Shown here: positions 34,236 through 42,935 of the stretch, in pieces
How the letters are laid out: every line of letters starts with the position of its first letter
Position numbering within the stretch: position 1 is the first letter of the stretch
Assembly (NCBI GenBank): GCA_024655885.1
Contig: JANLFN010000011.1
Location: forward strand, 40,785-104,784
Reading direction: 5' to 3'
DNA from: Eubacteriales bacterium
Lineage (GTDB): Bacteria; Bacillota; Clostridia; Acetivibrionales; JANLFN01
Length of the DNA stretch: 64,000 nt
The notes under the pieces: model-generated
Seen by the model: the letters and a program-made list of their open reading frames with translations, nothing else
Told to the model about the DNA's origin: nothing
Databases searched by the model: none
Made by a program: the position numbers and the translations under genes

Positions 34236-34496
34236 TTGAAGGGATATATTGAGGAGAGAGCTATAGAACTGGCGAACTATATCATTGAGAAAAAAACTAC
34301 CGTAAGAGCGGCGGCAAAAAAGTATGGAATAAGCAAAAGCACGGTACACAAGGATGTAACCGAAAGACTTTCACAGATAAATCCCGGACTTGCAAGTGCA
34401 ATAAGAAACGTACTCGAGGAAAACAAAGCGGAAAGACACATACGAGGCGGTCAGGCAACAAAGGCGAAATACCAGAGAGGCACCAGCACTTATTAA
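34236..34496 (+). CDS. spoIIID: Sporulation transcriptional regulator SpoIIID
   Basis: SpoIIID is the mother-cell DNA-binding protein that switches sigma-E-dependent genes on or off. This 86-residue protein has the family's normal length. The helix-turn-helix is TVRAAAKKYGISKSTVHKDV (about 22-41), and the basic C-terminal tail (AERHIRGGQATKAKY) contributes to DNA contact in the Bacillus protein. The start is TTG behind a long run of G. It lies between spoIIQ and mbl, as in Bacillus, and is followed by a hairpin. Confidence 0.97.
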   Translation: MKGYIEERAIELANYIIEKKTTVRAAAKKYGISKSTVHKDVTERLSQINPGLASAIRNVLEENKAERHIRGGQATKAKYQRGTSTY

Positions 34497-34585
34497 TTTA
34501 AATTTTTCCATATACCAGAGCAATGAAAGACCGGTACAGGATGGTCCGCCATAAGTTACAATAACATAAACCTGTTCAGGAATTG

Positions 34586-34617
34586 CCCAACCTGAGGCTC
34601 AATACCTCCCGGTTGGG
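34586..34617 (+). terminator. Hairpin after spoIIID
   Basis: CCCAACC (34586-34592) pairs with GGTTGGG (34611-34617), with an inner GAGG/CCTC stem; TTTCAAATTT follows. The T-run is broken, so termination is probable rather than sure. The remaining intergenic bases to 34768 show nothing else of note. Confidence 0.55.
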
Positions 34618-34768
34618 TTTCAAATTTACGGGTAAAAAAGCATCATGCAGCAATTAACCGCCGGAGCGATAAAAAATATTGCATAATAAAAATTATATGG
34701 TAATATTAAGATGTGATAGTCTATTTTAAGATTTTTATATAATTCGATGGAAAGGGAGATGTATTCGC

Positions 34769-35800
34769 TTGGGCTTCGGACAAGATATCGGCATTGATCT
34801 TGGCACAGCTACGGTGCTTGTGTATATTAAAGGCAAAGGAATTGTATTGAGAGAACCATCCGTTGTGGCTATTGACAACAATACGAACAAACTGCTTGCT
34901 GTGGGGGAAGAGGCACGGCGAATGCTCGGCAGGACTCCCGGAAATATTGTGGCAATACGGCCTTTGAGAGAAGGTGTCATATCGGACTATGATATTACGG
35001 AAAGGATGCTTAAATATTTCATCAACAAGGTTTGCGGCAGCAGGACTTTTAAACTGTTTAAGCCGCGCATAATGGTCTGTGTGCCCAGCGGAGTTACGGA
35101 AGTGGAGAAAAGAGCCGTTATAGATGCAGCCATGCAGGCAGGTGCAAGGAAGACTTATCTGATAGAAGAGCCCATTGCCGCGGCCATCGGTGCCGGTATA
35201 GACATTTCCAAAGCATGCGGCAGCATGGTGGTGGATGTGGGCGGAGGGACCACCGACATCGCGGTCATATCCCTCGGAGGAACTGTTGTAAGCACTTCAA
35301 TTAAAATTGCAGGAGACAAATTTGACGAAGCCATTGTCAGATATATGCGTAAGAAGCATAATATTATGATCGGTGAAAGAACGGCGGAAGAGTTAAAAAT
35401 CAATATCGGTACTGTCTACCCCAGGGTTCAGGAAGTGTCTATGGATATCCGCGGAAGGAACCTGATCTCCGGTCTGCCCAAAACAATAACCATAACCTCC
35501 ACTGAAATTATGGAGGCACTGGAAGAACCTATTTCCAGCGTTGTGGAGGCAGTACACTCCGTCCTTGAAAGGACACCGCCCGAACTGGCAGCGGATATAA
35601 GCGACAGAGGGATTGTAATGACCGGGGGCGGCAGTCTGATTTACGGTCTGGACAAGCTGCTGCAGGAAAAGACCGGCATCAATGTGCTCATCGCGGATGA
35701 TGCCATATCCTGCGTGGCCCTGGGTACAGGAAAGGCGCTGGATAATATTGAAGTAATTGAGCAGAGCGCCATTGCAGAGAACAGGAATAGAAGGAGATAG
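34769..35800 (+). CDS. mbl: MreB-like actin homologue Mbl
   Basis: A 343-residue bacterial actin that forms membrane-associated filaments guiding lateral wall synthesis. It has the phosphate 1 loop (GIDLGTATVLVY, about 8-19), the phosphate 2 loop (VDVGGGTTDIAVISLGG, about 157-173) and the adenosine motif (GIVMTGGGSLIYGL, about 285-298). Position after spoIIID and before the flagellar rod genes identifies it as the Mbl copy rather than the MreB encoded with mreC/mreD. The start is TTG behind AAAGGGAG. Confidence 0.96.
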   Translation: MGFGQDIGIDLGTATVLVYIKGKGIVLREPSVVAIDNNTNKLLAVGEEARRMLGRTPGNIVAIRPLREGVISDYDITERMLKYFINKVCGSRTFKLFKPRIMVCVPSGVTEVEKRAVIDAAMQAGARKTYLIEEPIAAAIGAGIDISKACGSMVVDVGGGTTDIAVISLGGTVVSTSIKIAGDKFDEAIVRYMRKKHNIMIGERTAEELKINIGTVYPRVQEVSMDIRGRNLISGLPKTITITSTEIMEALEEPISSVVEAVHSVLERTPPELAADISDRGIVMTGGGSLIYGLDKLLQEKTGINVLIADDAISCVALGTGKALDNIEVIEQSAIAENRNRRR

Positions 35801-35912
35801 AAACTCCGATGCTGTTTGGCGGAGGGGATTGGGGCCGGGTGAAGGATGCGGATCTTGGTCTCTTTTTTGTTTATACCTGGAAAATAGCACGGTGTTGGGT
35901 ATAAATATAATA

Positions 35913-35939
35913 TAATATTATTTTTTAATCCGCCGATAT
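35913..35939 (+). promoter_or_regulatory. Predicted sigma-D promoter of flhO-flhP
   Basis: TAAT (35913-35916), 15 bases, GCCGATAT (35932-35939). This differs from the sigma-D/FliA consensus TAAA-N15-GCCGATAA at one position in each box. The flhO-flhP genes of Bacillus are sigma-D-controlled. The start point would be near 35946, about 55 bases before the ATG. Confidence 0.6.
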
Positions 35940-36000
35940 ATATAATAGAAACTCACAATAAGGCAGACGAGAAATGAAATTTTTCATATAGGAGAGTATT

Positions 36001-36780
36001 ATGATTCGAGGCTTGTATACTTCCGGCTGGGGCATGCTGGTGGACAGCAAAAGGATGGACGTTATAGCCAACAATCTGGCCAATGTCAATACCAATGCGT
36101 ATAAAAAGGATGCGGTGGTTTTGGAAGCCTTTCCGGATCTTCTGACAAAGCGTATCAACGATACGCCGAGCCCCTTGAACCCTTCCGGAAATATAGGGAG
36201 TATGGAACTGGGAAGCGATGTGGGGCAGGTTTTTACATATTACACCCAGGGCCAGCTGTTAAAGACGGATAATAAATTCGACCTTGCGCTACAAAACGCC
36301 GGCAGTGCGTTCTTTACCGTTGCTGTGCCCGATGCCCAAGGGAATATGCAGGAGTATTATACCCGGGACGGCGCATTTGTTTTAAACGCAAATAAGCAGC
36401 TTGTGACCAAGGAAGGTTACCTTGTAATGGGAGAAAACGGGCCTATTACGCTGCAGGGTGAAAATTTTTCGGTACAGCCCGACGGCACAATCGTAGAGGA
36501 TGGGGTCAATGTCGACAAGCTGCTGATACGGGATTTTACGGATACGGGGACTTTGAGGAAAGTCGGGTCCAATCTGGTCCGGAGCACCGAAGAAAGTAAG
36601 GAGCAGCTGTTCACTGGGACTGTGGTGCAGGGATTTGTGGAGCAGGCCAATGTCAATATTGTTAAAGAAATGGTGGACATGATCAGTGTGATGAGGTCTT
36701 ATGAATCAAATCAAAAGATCTTGCAAATGCAGGATAGTACACTGGATAAGGCAGTTAACGAAGTAGGAGCGGTGAGGTAA
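36001..36780 (+). CDS. flhO: Flagellar hook-basal body protein, rod (FlhO/FlgF type)
   Basis: A 259-residue rod component. The N-terminus MIRGLYTSGWGMLVDSKRMD followed by VIANNLANVNTNAYKKD is the flagellar rod/hook signature, and the C-terminus (VNIVKEMVDMISVMRSYESNQKILQMQDSTLDKAV) has the heptad-rich coiled segment that pairs with the N-terminal helix in the assembled rod. No signal peptide, as expected for substrates of the flagellar type III exporter. The gene lies 30 bp before flhP. The name FlhO follows the mbl-flhO-flhP order of Bacillus. Confidence 0.93.
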   Translation: MIRGLYTSGWGMLVDSKRMDVIANNLANVNTNAYKKDAVVLEAFPDLLTKRINDTPSPLNPSGNIGSMELGSDVGQVFTYYTQGQLLKTDNKFDLALQNAGSAFFTVAVPDAQGNMQEYYTRDGAFVLNANKQLVTKEGYLVMGENGPITLQGENFSVQPDGTIVEDGVNVDKLLIRDFTDTGTLRKVGSNLVRSTEESKEQLFTGTVVQGFVEQANVNIVKEMVDMISVMRSYESNQKILQMQDSTLDKAVNEVGAVR

Positions 36781-36810
36781 GAAGGACGAAAGGCATAGGG
36801 GGAGATTTAT

Positions 36811-37611
36811 ATGATGAGGGCACTTTGGACTGCAGGCTCCGGAATGACGGCGCAGCAATTTAATGTAGATGTAATATCGAATAACCTGGCGAATGTCAAT
36901 ACGACAGGGTATAAGAAAGAAAGGGCGGAATTTAAAGACCTGCTCTATGAAACACTGGAAAGGGCTTATATGCTGAACGGCGATGGTAAGCCGGTAAACC
37001 TGCAGGTTGGGCTCGGAACGGCTGTGGGGGCAACAGTGAAAAATTTTAGTCCCGGGAGCTATGAAAAAACCGACAACCCGCTGGATTTTGCCATAGACGG
37101 AGAAGGCTTTTTTACCGTGCGCGGACCTGCAGGCAATGTTGTGTACACAAGAGATGGAAGCTTTAAGGTCAGTGTAACCGACGAGGGCAAGAAGCTCACG
37201 ACTTCAGACGGCTATCCGGTCCTGGACGATCAGGGCAACGAGATCTTGGTGGACGTGGAAATATCCCGGTTGAATGTTTCGCCGGAAGGTGATTTAAGCT
37301 ATGTGGATACTGACGGAAACGCGGTACCGTTAGGACAGAGGATAGGGCTGGTCAAATTTCCAAACAGGTACGCCCTTGAAAGCATAGGGAATAACTTTTT
37401 TGTGGAAAACTCAGCCACAGGTGCTGCGGTACCCGATGGGGAACAGGGGGTTAAAAGCACTATCAAACAGTGCTTCCTGGAGTCTTCCAATGTTCAGGTG
37501 GTGGAGGAAATGGTAAAGATGATTGTTGCCCAGAGGGCGTATGAAGTAAACTCAAAAGCCATACAGTCAGCGGATGAAATGCTGCAAATGGCAAATAATC
37601 TGAGGAGGTAG
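36811..37611 (+). CDS. flhP: Flagellar distal rod protein (FlhP/FlgG type)
   Basis: A 266-residue flagellar rod protein. It starts MMRALWTAGSGMTAQQFNVD, with VISNNLANVNTTGYKKERAEFKDLLYETL close behind, which is the FlgG family signature, and ends in VVEEMVKMIVAQRAYEVNSKAIQSADEMLQMANNLRR, the paired C-terminal helix. It is the distal-rod counterpart of the preceding gene. The start ATG (first of two) follows GGGGGAG. It is eleven bases ahead of the FlgJ-like gene, so the three form an operon. Confidence 0.95.
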   Translation: MMRALWTAGSGMTAQQFNVDVISNNLANVNTTGYKKERAEFKDLLYETLERAYMLNGDGKPVNLQVGLGTAVGATVKNFSPGSYEKTDNPLDFAIDGEGFFTVRGPAGNVVYTRDGSFKVSVTDEGKKLTTSDGYPVLDDQGNEILVDVEISRLNVSPEGDLSYVDTDGNAVPLGQRIGLVKFPNRYALESIGNNFFVENSATGAAVPDGEQGVKSTIKQCFLESSNVQVVEEMVKMIVAQRAYEVNSKAIQSADEMLQMANNLRR

Positions 37612-37622
37612 GCCTCAATTGT

Positions 37623-38003
37623 ATGGATGTCAGCGGCATAAATAATAAATTAAACAGCAATACCATCTACGACGCAAAAAACAAAATCACGGACGACAGC
37701 TTTGAAAAACGCCTGAAAAGCGCATTGGACACCCAAAATGAAAAAGAACTGAAAAATGCATGCCAGGAATTTGAAGGCATGCTGTTGAATATGATGTATA
37801 AGCAGATGAAGGCAACGGTTCCAAAGTGGGATGTGGTGGAGGAGGATCCGGGCATGGAAATATTTGACTCCATGCTGGACGACCAGCTGGTAGAGGAGGC
37901 TTCCAAAACGGGAAGGCTGGGCTTGGGGGATATGCTTTACAAACAGTTGAGCCAGCAGATGAAATCCACTTACAGGCTGGACGACGGAAATGATAAAGGT
38001 TAA
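37623..38003 (+). CDS. Rod-binding protein, FlgJ N-terminal-domain type
   Basis: A 126-residue protein of the rod-binding family (N-terminal half of FlgJ). The core CQEFEGMLLNMMYKQMKATVPK (about 42-63) and the MEIFDSMLDDQLVEEASKTGRLGLGDMLYKQL segment (about 79-110) match the family. It lacks the C-terminal muramidase domain of proteobacterial FlgJ, which is normal in Firmicutes. It probably caps the growing rod in the periplasm-like space. Third gene of the flagellar operon. The start ATG follows GGAGGTAGG. Confidence 0.88.
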   Translation: MDVSGINNKLNSNTIYDAKNKITDDSFEKRLKSALDTQNEKELKNACQEFEGMLLNMMYKQMKATVPKWDVVEEDPGMEIFDSMLDDQLVEEASKTGRLGLGDMLYKQLSQQMKSTYRLDDGNDKG

Positions 38004-38035
38004 AAAATCCGGACTGTGTAAGGGAGTATAAATGG

Positions 38036-39151
38036 TTGCTTAAAAAAAATAAACAGGTCATTTTGCTCATATTGTTATTTATGACGTTGTCCTTCTTATT
38101 CTTTTACGCAGGGCTTTTTTTATTTTATGGGCAGGATAAACCGGCGAAAACCTCGGAAAATACGGGGAAAACTGTAATATACAGCCATATCAGCGTGGAG
38201 ATCAAAGGAAATAAGCAGGAAATCAATATACTTGAACTGAATGTAAAAGATAAGAAATTGGAATTAAAACCCATACTCTCCTACGACAGTGTTTTCGGAT
38301 TTGAAAAGCTCAGCTCCATGGTGGAGCGCAGCAAGGCTTATGCGGGGGTGAATGCCGGATTTTTTTACGAGTACGGACAACCCGGGGGAATGGTGGTTAT
38401 AGACGGCAAAATGATAACAAATTCTACGGGAAGGTTTCCTGTGTTCCTGTATGACGGGAATAAGGCCGAATTTAAAGAACTGCATACAAAGCTCTGGCTG
38501 ACAGTGGATAGCAAGAGGTTTGATGTTGACGGCATCAACATGGCCGGAGGGCCGGGCAAAGCGGTTTTATACACCCGTGAATACGGCAGCGACAACAGGG
38601 CCGAAACAGGGAACATTTCCGCCGTAATAAAGAGCGGCAGGGTTGTAAAAGTGGATGTATATCCGGGCAAAGCGGATATTCCCGAATCAGGGATGCTTTT
38701 GAGCCTGTTCGGGCCGGAGGCTTTTAACCTGGAGGACACCGGCATAAAAGCGGGAGCGGAAATTCAGCTTCACTGTGATTACGGCATGGACGGCAGGACC
38801 CAGGCCTATGAATGCGGGAGCTGGCTTATAAGAGACGGCAGGGTGGTAATGGGCGGCTGGGATGAATGGGTGGGAGTGACGACCAACCAGGATCCCAGGA
38901 CGGCCATCGGTGTAAAGGACAACGGGAATGTAGTGCTTGTGACCGTAGACGGCAGGCAACCCGGTTACAGTACCGGCATGACCGGCAGGGAATTGGGCGA
39001 ATATCTTTTAGGCCTGGGAGTTGTGGATGCCGCCATGCTTGACGGGGGAGCCTCCACAGAGATGATTGTGGACGGCAAAATTGTAAACAGGCCTTCTTTC
39101 AAAGGACAGGAACGAAAGCTGGGTGGGGCCATCATTGTAAGGTTTAGATAA
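38036..39151 (+). CDS. Phosphodiester glycosidase family (NAGPA) exoprotein
   Basis: A 371-residue protein with one N-terminal membrane helix (about 6-28) and an outside NAGPA-type domain. GVNAGFFYEYGQPGGMVVIDGK (about 103-124), DPRTAIGVKDNGNVVLVTVDGR (about 286-307) and DAAMLDGGASTEMIVDGKIVN (about 326-346) are the family motifs. Relatives remove GlcNAc or other sugars from phosphodiester-linked glycans and spore-coat or exopolysaccharide material; the true substrate is unknown. The start is TTG at 38036; the ATG four bases earlier runs into a stop after three codons. Its 3' end overlaps the convergent pit gene by eight bases. Confidence 0.85.
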   Translation: MLKKNKQVILLILLFMTLSFLFFYAGLFLFYGQDKPAKTSENTGKTVIYSHISVEIKGNKQEINILELNVKDKKLELKPILSYDSVFGFEKLSSMVERSKAYAGVNAGFFYEYGQPGGMVVIDGKMITNSTGRFPVFLYDGNKAEFKELHTKLWLTVDSKRFDVDGINMAGGPGKAVLYTREYGSDNRAETGNISAVIKSGRVVKVDVYPGKADIPESGMLLSLFGPEAFNLEDTGIKAGAEIQLHCDYGMDGRTQAYECGSWLIRDGRVVMGGWDEWVGVTTNQDPRTAIGVKDNGNVVLVTVDGRQPGYSTGMTGRELGEYLLGLGVVDAAMLDGGASTEMIVDGKIVNRPSFKGQERKLGGAIIVRFR

Positions 39152-40145
39152 AAAGCTTGATTAAAACCGTTATAAACGCTCCTATTAAAGCCGTTACCGG
39201 TATGGTAAATACCCATGCACCCACAATATTCCTGGCCAGTGCCCATCGAACGGCGGACAGCCTTTTTGAAGCCCCTACCCCCATAATGGCTGTTGAAATC
39301 ACATGGGTGGTGCTTACAGGTGCACCTATGGAAGTGGCTGTCTCTATAACAATGGCGGATGCCGTTTCCGCTGCAAAGCCGCCGATAGGCTGGAGACGTA
39401 TCATGTTTATACCCATGGTTTTTATAATCTTCCATCCTCCTAAGGAGGTGCCTAAGCACATTGCCAGAGCACAAGCGATTTTGACCCACAACGGGATATG
39501 GGAGTTCTGGTCAAGGACACCGGAACTGATGAGGGCAAGGGTTATGATGCCCATGGACTTCTGGGCGTCGTTGTTGCCGTGAGTATAGGCCATTACGGCG
39601 GCGGATATGATTTGCAGCTTTGAAAACCACTTGTTGACCGAACGCTGGGATAAAGGCCTCAGCAGTTCGGAAAGTCCCAGCATGATTATGTAGCCTATTA
39701 CAAAACCGATCATCGGGGATGTAAAAAGGGGTATGACCACCTTTTCCCACACACCCTTCCATACAACCTTGTCCAAACTGGCGGCATAAGCAGAGGAAGC
39801 ACCGACAAGCCCGCCTATCAAGGCGTGGGAAGAACTGCTGGGTATCCCGATATACCAGGTGATTAGGTCCCATATGATTGCCGACAGCAGGGCCGCAATG
39901 ATCACATACTGTTCCAATGAACCGTTGACCAGTCCTTTGGATATGGTCTTTGCAACCTTTTCACTCATAAGGGCGCCGACGAAGTTCAATACTGCGGCCA
40001 TGAGGATGGCCTGCCTTGGAGAAAGCACTCTTGTTGAAACGGAGGTGGCAATGGAATTGGCGGTATCATGGAAGCCATTGATGAAGTCAAAGGCTAAAGA
40101 GATTATTACTACAGCAACAAGGGTGACACTAATTCCGCTAGGCAT
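39144..40145 (-). CDS. pit: Inorganic phosphate transporter, PiT family
   Basis: A 333-residue membrane protein that takes up phosphate (as metal-phosphate) with protons. The two inverted PiT signatures are clear: FDFINGFHDTANSIATSVSTRVLSP (about 18-42) and MAYTHGNNDAQKSMGIITLAL (about 189-209). About ten hydrophobic segments can be counted. It overlaps the upstream DUF47 gene by eight bases, which implies translational coupling. At its 3' end it overlaps the convergent NAGPA gene by eight bases, with no room for a separate terminator between them. Confidence 0.95.
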   Translation of the reverse strand: MPSGISVTLVAVVIISLAFDFINGFHDTANSIATSVSTRVLSPRQAILMAAVLNFVGALMSEKVAKTISKGLVNGSLEQYVIIAALLSAIIWDLITWYIGIPSSSSHALIGGLVGASSAYAASLDKVVWKGVWEKVVIPLFTSPMIGFVIGYIIMLGLSELLRPLSQRSVNKWFSKLQIISAAVMAYTHGNNDAQKSMGIITLALISSGVLDQNSHIPLWVKIACALAMCLGTSLGGWKIIKTMGINMIRLQPIGGFAAETASAIVIETATSIGAPVSTTHVISTAIMGVGASKRLSAVRWALARNIVGAWVFTIPVTALIGAFITVLIKLFI

Positions 40146-40770
40146 GCTTCATTACAACCCCCTCAACAGAGTCGGCCACGTCTTCGCAAGCATCCAGGGT
40201 GTTTTCCAGAAACTCGTAGATCTCCTTCCACTTTACGATTTCTATAGCATCCTTTTCAGTCACAAAAAGCTTTGTTATAGCGCTCCGGTATATGTCGTCG
40301 CCTTCATTTTCAATCCTGTTCACTTCTATGACTTTTTGCTGCAGGGTGGTACTGCGCTTCATATTTTTCAATTCAACCATCAAATCCCTGAGTTCCTTTG
40401 TACACTGCACGATCAGTTTTGCCAGTGTTATTGCGTCCTCTTTTATAGACACCACGTTGAACATGGTAAAACGGTGTGCGGTGGCTTCGATGGCATCGGT
40501 TATATTATCCAGTTCCCTTGCAATAAAGTCGATGTCTTCCCTGTCGATGGGGGTGATGAAGGACTGGTTCAATTTGTGCAGAATGTCATGTACATTTTTA
40601 TCTCCGTCATGTTCACAGGTCTCGATATTTCTTACTTTTTCATGAACACTGCGGTAATCCGTCATGAGGTCAAGCAGCAGGCCAGCCGCTTTGCAAGCAT
40701 TTTCCACTCCTTCTACAAACATGTCGAAAAAGATTAGTTCCTTTGAAGTAACTCTAAACAATTGAATCAT
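40138..40770 (-). CDS. DUF47 (PhoU-like) Pit accessory protein
   Basis: A 210-residue all-helical cytoplasmic protein of the DUF47/TIGR00153 family, relatives of PhoU encoded beside PiT permeases. Two E/D-rich metal-binding stretches typical of PhoU folds can be seen: ETCEHDGDKNVHDI (about 51-64) and ENEGDDIYRSAITKLF (about 153-168). It is thought to gate or regulate the Pit transporter. First gene of the DUF47-pit operon; the stop overlaps the pit start. Confidence 0.92.
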   Translation of the reverse strand: MIQLFRVTSKELIFFDMFVEGVENACKAAGLLLDLMTDYRSVHEKVRNIETCEHDGDKNVHDILHKLNQSFITPIDREDIDFIARELDNITDAIEATAHRFTMFNVVSIKEDAITLAKLIVQCTKELRDLMVELKNMKRSTTLQQKVIEVNRIENEGDDIYRSAITKLFVTEKDAIEIVKWKEIYEFLENTLDACEDVADSVEGVVMKHA

Positions 40771-40948
40771 ACCCCTACATTTTATTTAAACCCTTATTGA
40801 TTATATACTTATATTAAATAGAAATACAATTTACTTAACATAAAATTAACAATCATATAACAATATTTTAACATGCACATCAGGACTTTTTATGCGGCTG
40901 TGCTTTAAGATTTTCTATATTTTTATGGATAAAATGCCCTGAACATAG

Positions 40949-40973
40949 TATACTTTAAATTAACAAAAGTATA
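40949..40973 (+). promoter_or_regulatory. Inverted repeat upstream of fabZ
   Basis: TATACTTT (40949-40956) and AAAGTATA (40966-40973), nine bases apart, 44 bases before the fabZ start. The same half-sites, one base apart, lie before spoIIID. It may be an operator; the AT-rich context makes chance possible. Confidence 0.35.
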
Positions 40974-41016
40974 AACAGCGGGTCGCAAGAGACAAAAACG
41001 GAAAAAGAGGTGCCGT

Positions 41017-41451
41017 ATGTTAACCAATATTGATATCCAAGGCATTATCCCCCACCGGTATCCTTTCTTGCTTGTAGACAAGATCATAGAAATTGAACCG
41101 GGGAAAAAAGCCGTAGGAATAAAAAATGTTACTGCCAATGAACCGTTTTTTCAAGGGCATTTTCCGGGGAACCCTATTATGCCGGGTGTGCTGATTGTGG
41201 AAGCACTGGCCCAGACAGCCGGTATAGCCGCCGCTGTTCTTGAAGAAAACAAGGGCAGGCTGGGCGTGTTCGCAAGCATTGATTCATTGAAGTTCAAAAG
41301 ACAGGTGGTTCCCGGCGACACCCTGAGACTGGAGGCTGAAATACTGGCTGCCAAGATGGGGGTTTTGAAAGCGAAAGTTATGGCGGCAGTGGACGGGCAA
41401 ATCGCTGCAGAAGGAGAAATAAGGGTCGCGCTGGTGAAGGGGGACAAATAG
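41017..41451 (+). CDS. fabZ: 3-hydroxyacyl-ACP dehydratase FabZ
   Basis: FabZ dehydrates 3-hydroxyacyl-ACP to trans-2-enoyl-ACP in type II fatty acid synthesis. This 144-residue hot-dog-fold protein carries the catalytic His48 in [12 protein letters not shown] and Glu62 in VEALAQTAG, both at the expected spacing. The start ATG follows AAAGAGGTG. It stands alone between the divergent phosphate operon and convergent murC, away from other fab genes, as often in Clostridia near the mbl cluster. The strong palindrome 15 bases downstream probably ends its transcript. Confidence 0.96.
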   Translation: MLTNIDIQGIIPHRYPFLLVDKIIEIEPGKKAVGIKNVTANEPFFQGHFPGNPIMPGVLIVEALAQTAGIAAAVLEENKGRLGVFASIDSLKFKRQVVPGDTLRLEAEILAAKMGVLKAKVMAAVDGQIAAEGEIRVALVKGDK

Positions 41452-41465
41452 CGACGCAAAACAGT

Positions 41466-41520
41466 AAAACAGGGGACGGTTCTCTGTTTCAGCTTGAAAC
41501 AGAGAACCGTCCCCTGTTTT
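41466..41520. repeat. Perfect 25-bp palindrome, REP-like, possible bidirectional terminator
   Basis: Two perfect 25-bp arms (41466-41490 and 41496-41520) around an AGCTT loop. The arms begin AAAACAGGGGACGGTTC and end in the matching complement, so each strand has T-run-like TTTT after the stem. The GGGGACGGTT core is that of the dispersed element. It sits exactly between the stops of convergent fabZ and murC. Confidence 0.85.
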
Positions 41521-41525
41521 ACGGG

Positions 41526-42935
41526 TCAAATTGCGGCGGCGATTTTTTTATGCTCCAGGAAAATTTCTCCCACCTTGTAGATATCTCCTGCTCCCATGGT
41601 GATTATGATATCCCCGGTGGAGGCATGGTTTTCAAGGTATGCCGCAATATTTTCAAACCCGGAGATGTATACCGCTTTTTTCCCCTTTGAGCTCAGTCTT
41701 TCACACAATGCCCTGGCGTGGATCTCTCCCCGGTCTATTTCCCTTGCGGCGTAGATGTCGGATACAATGATGCTGTCGGCATCAGAAAAGGAATTTGAAA
41801 AGTCTTCCAGAAACGATTTTGTCCTGGTATAGGTATGCGGCTGAAAAACACACCATATCTTCGAATGCCGGCAGTTTTTGGCCGCCTTCAACGTGGCCTT
41901 CACCTCCGACGGGTGGTGCGCGTAATCATCGATTACTTTGATTCCGTCCACAATACCTTTTAACTCAAAACGCCTGCTTGCTCCCGTAAACTTTCTTAAA
42001 CCTTCTTTTATCTGAGATATGCCGCACCCGAAAGCATGGCAGGCAGCAATGGCGGCCAGGGCGTTATTCACATTATGGATGCCGGGAATATTCAATGCTA
42101 TGGTGTCGATTTTTTCATCGTTTCTTGTCAATGAGAAAGTAGCGCATCCCATGTCGTTGAATACGATATCCTTTGCGCTCCACAAGGCATTTTCGGATTT
42201 CAGCCCGTATGTAATTTTATTGCAGGTCAGTTTGTCAAGCAGCCATGACGTGCCGGGATCGTCCGCACAAGCCACTACACAGCCGTTGTCGGGTACAAGG
42301 GAGGCGAATTTTAAAAATGCGCTTTTAATATGCTCCAAATCCTTAAAGTAGTCCACATGGTCCAGATCGATATTCAGTATTACCGCCAGAAAGGGATGGA
42401 ATTTTAAAAAGCTTTCCACATACTCGCAGGCTTCGGTTATAAAGTATTTGTTTCCGCCGATCCTGGTACTTCCTCCGATGGATTGAAGCTCGCCGCCTAT
42501 GTGCACCGTAGGGTCAAGCCCCGCTTCCATCATGATCGTCGTTATCATTGAAGTGGTAGTGGTTTTTCCATGCGTGCCGGATATGGCAATGCTATACGGA
42601 TATTTCTCCATGATTTGCCCCAGAAGCGTTGCCCTGTCCATGATGGGCACATTCAACGCTCTAGCCCTGATCAATTCGGGGTTGTCTTGCTTTACGGCAG
42701 CCGTATACACCACCAGATCAGGATTTTTTATATTGCTTTCGTCATGGGATATGTATATTTTCACTCCCATTTGTTCCAGCTTTTTTGTGAGTTTGGATGC
42801 TTTCAAGTCGGAACCGGAAATTTTGTAGCCGAATCTCATGAGGATTTCAGCCAATCCGCTCATGCTTATGCCGCCGATGCCCACAAAATGTATGTACTTG
42901 ATTTCAGGGGATTCAAAAATATTCGAACCGGTCAA
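41526..42935 (-). CDS. murC: UDP-N-acetylmuramate--L-alanine ligase
   Basis: MurC joins L-Ala to UDP-MurNAc with ATP. The 469-residue enzyme has the N-terminal Rossmann motif FVGIGGISMSGLAEIL, the ATP loop SGTHGKTTTTSMI (about 119-131) and the C-terminal signature DDYAHHPSEVKATLKAA. I put the start at TTG 42935, nine bases after GGAGGAG. An in-frame ATG at 42953 lies upstream of that Shine-Dalgarno and would add six residues. The gene is divergent from purR, a common clostridial order. Confidence 0.95.
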   Translation of the reverse strand: MTGSNIFESPEIKYIHFVGIGGISMSGLAEILMRFGYKISGSDLKASKLTKKLEQMGVKIYISHDESNIKNPDLVVYTAAVKQDNPELIRARALNVPIMDRATLLGQIMEKYPYSIAISGTHGKTTTTSMITTIMMEAGLDPTVHIGGELQSIGGSTRIGGNKYFITEACEYVESFLKFHPFLAVILNIDLDHVDYFKDLEHIKSAFLKFASLVPDNGCVVACADDPGTSWLLDKLTCNKITYGLKSENALWSAKDIVFNDMGCATFSLTRNDEKIDTIALNIPGIHNVNNALAAIAACHAFGCGISQIKEGLRKFTGASRRFELKGIVDGIKVIDDYAHHPSEVKATLKAAKNCRHSKIWCVFQPHTYTRTKSFLEDFSNSFSDADSIIVSDIYAAREIDRGEIHARALCERLSSKGKKAVYISGFENIAAYLENHASTGDIIITMGAGDIYKVGEIFLEHKKIAAAI

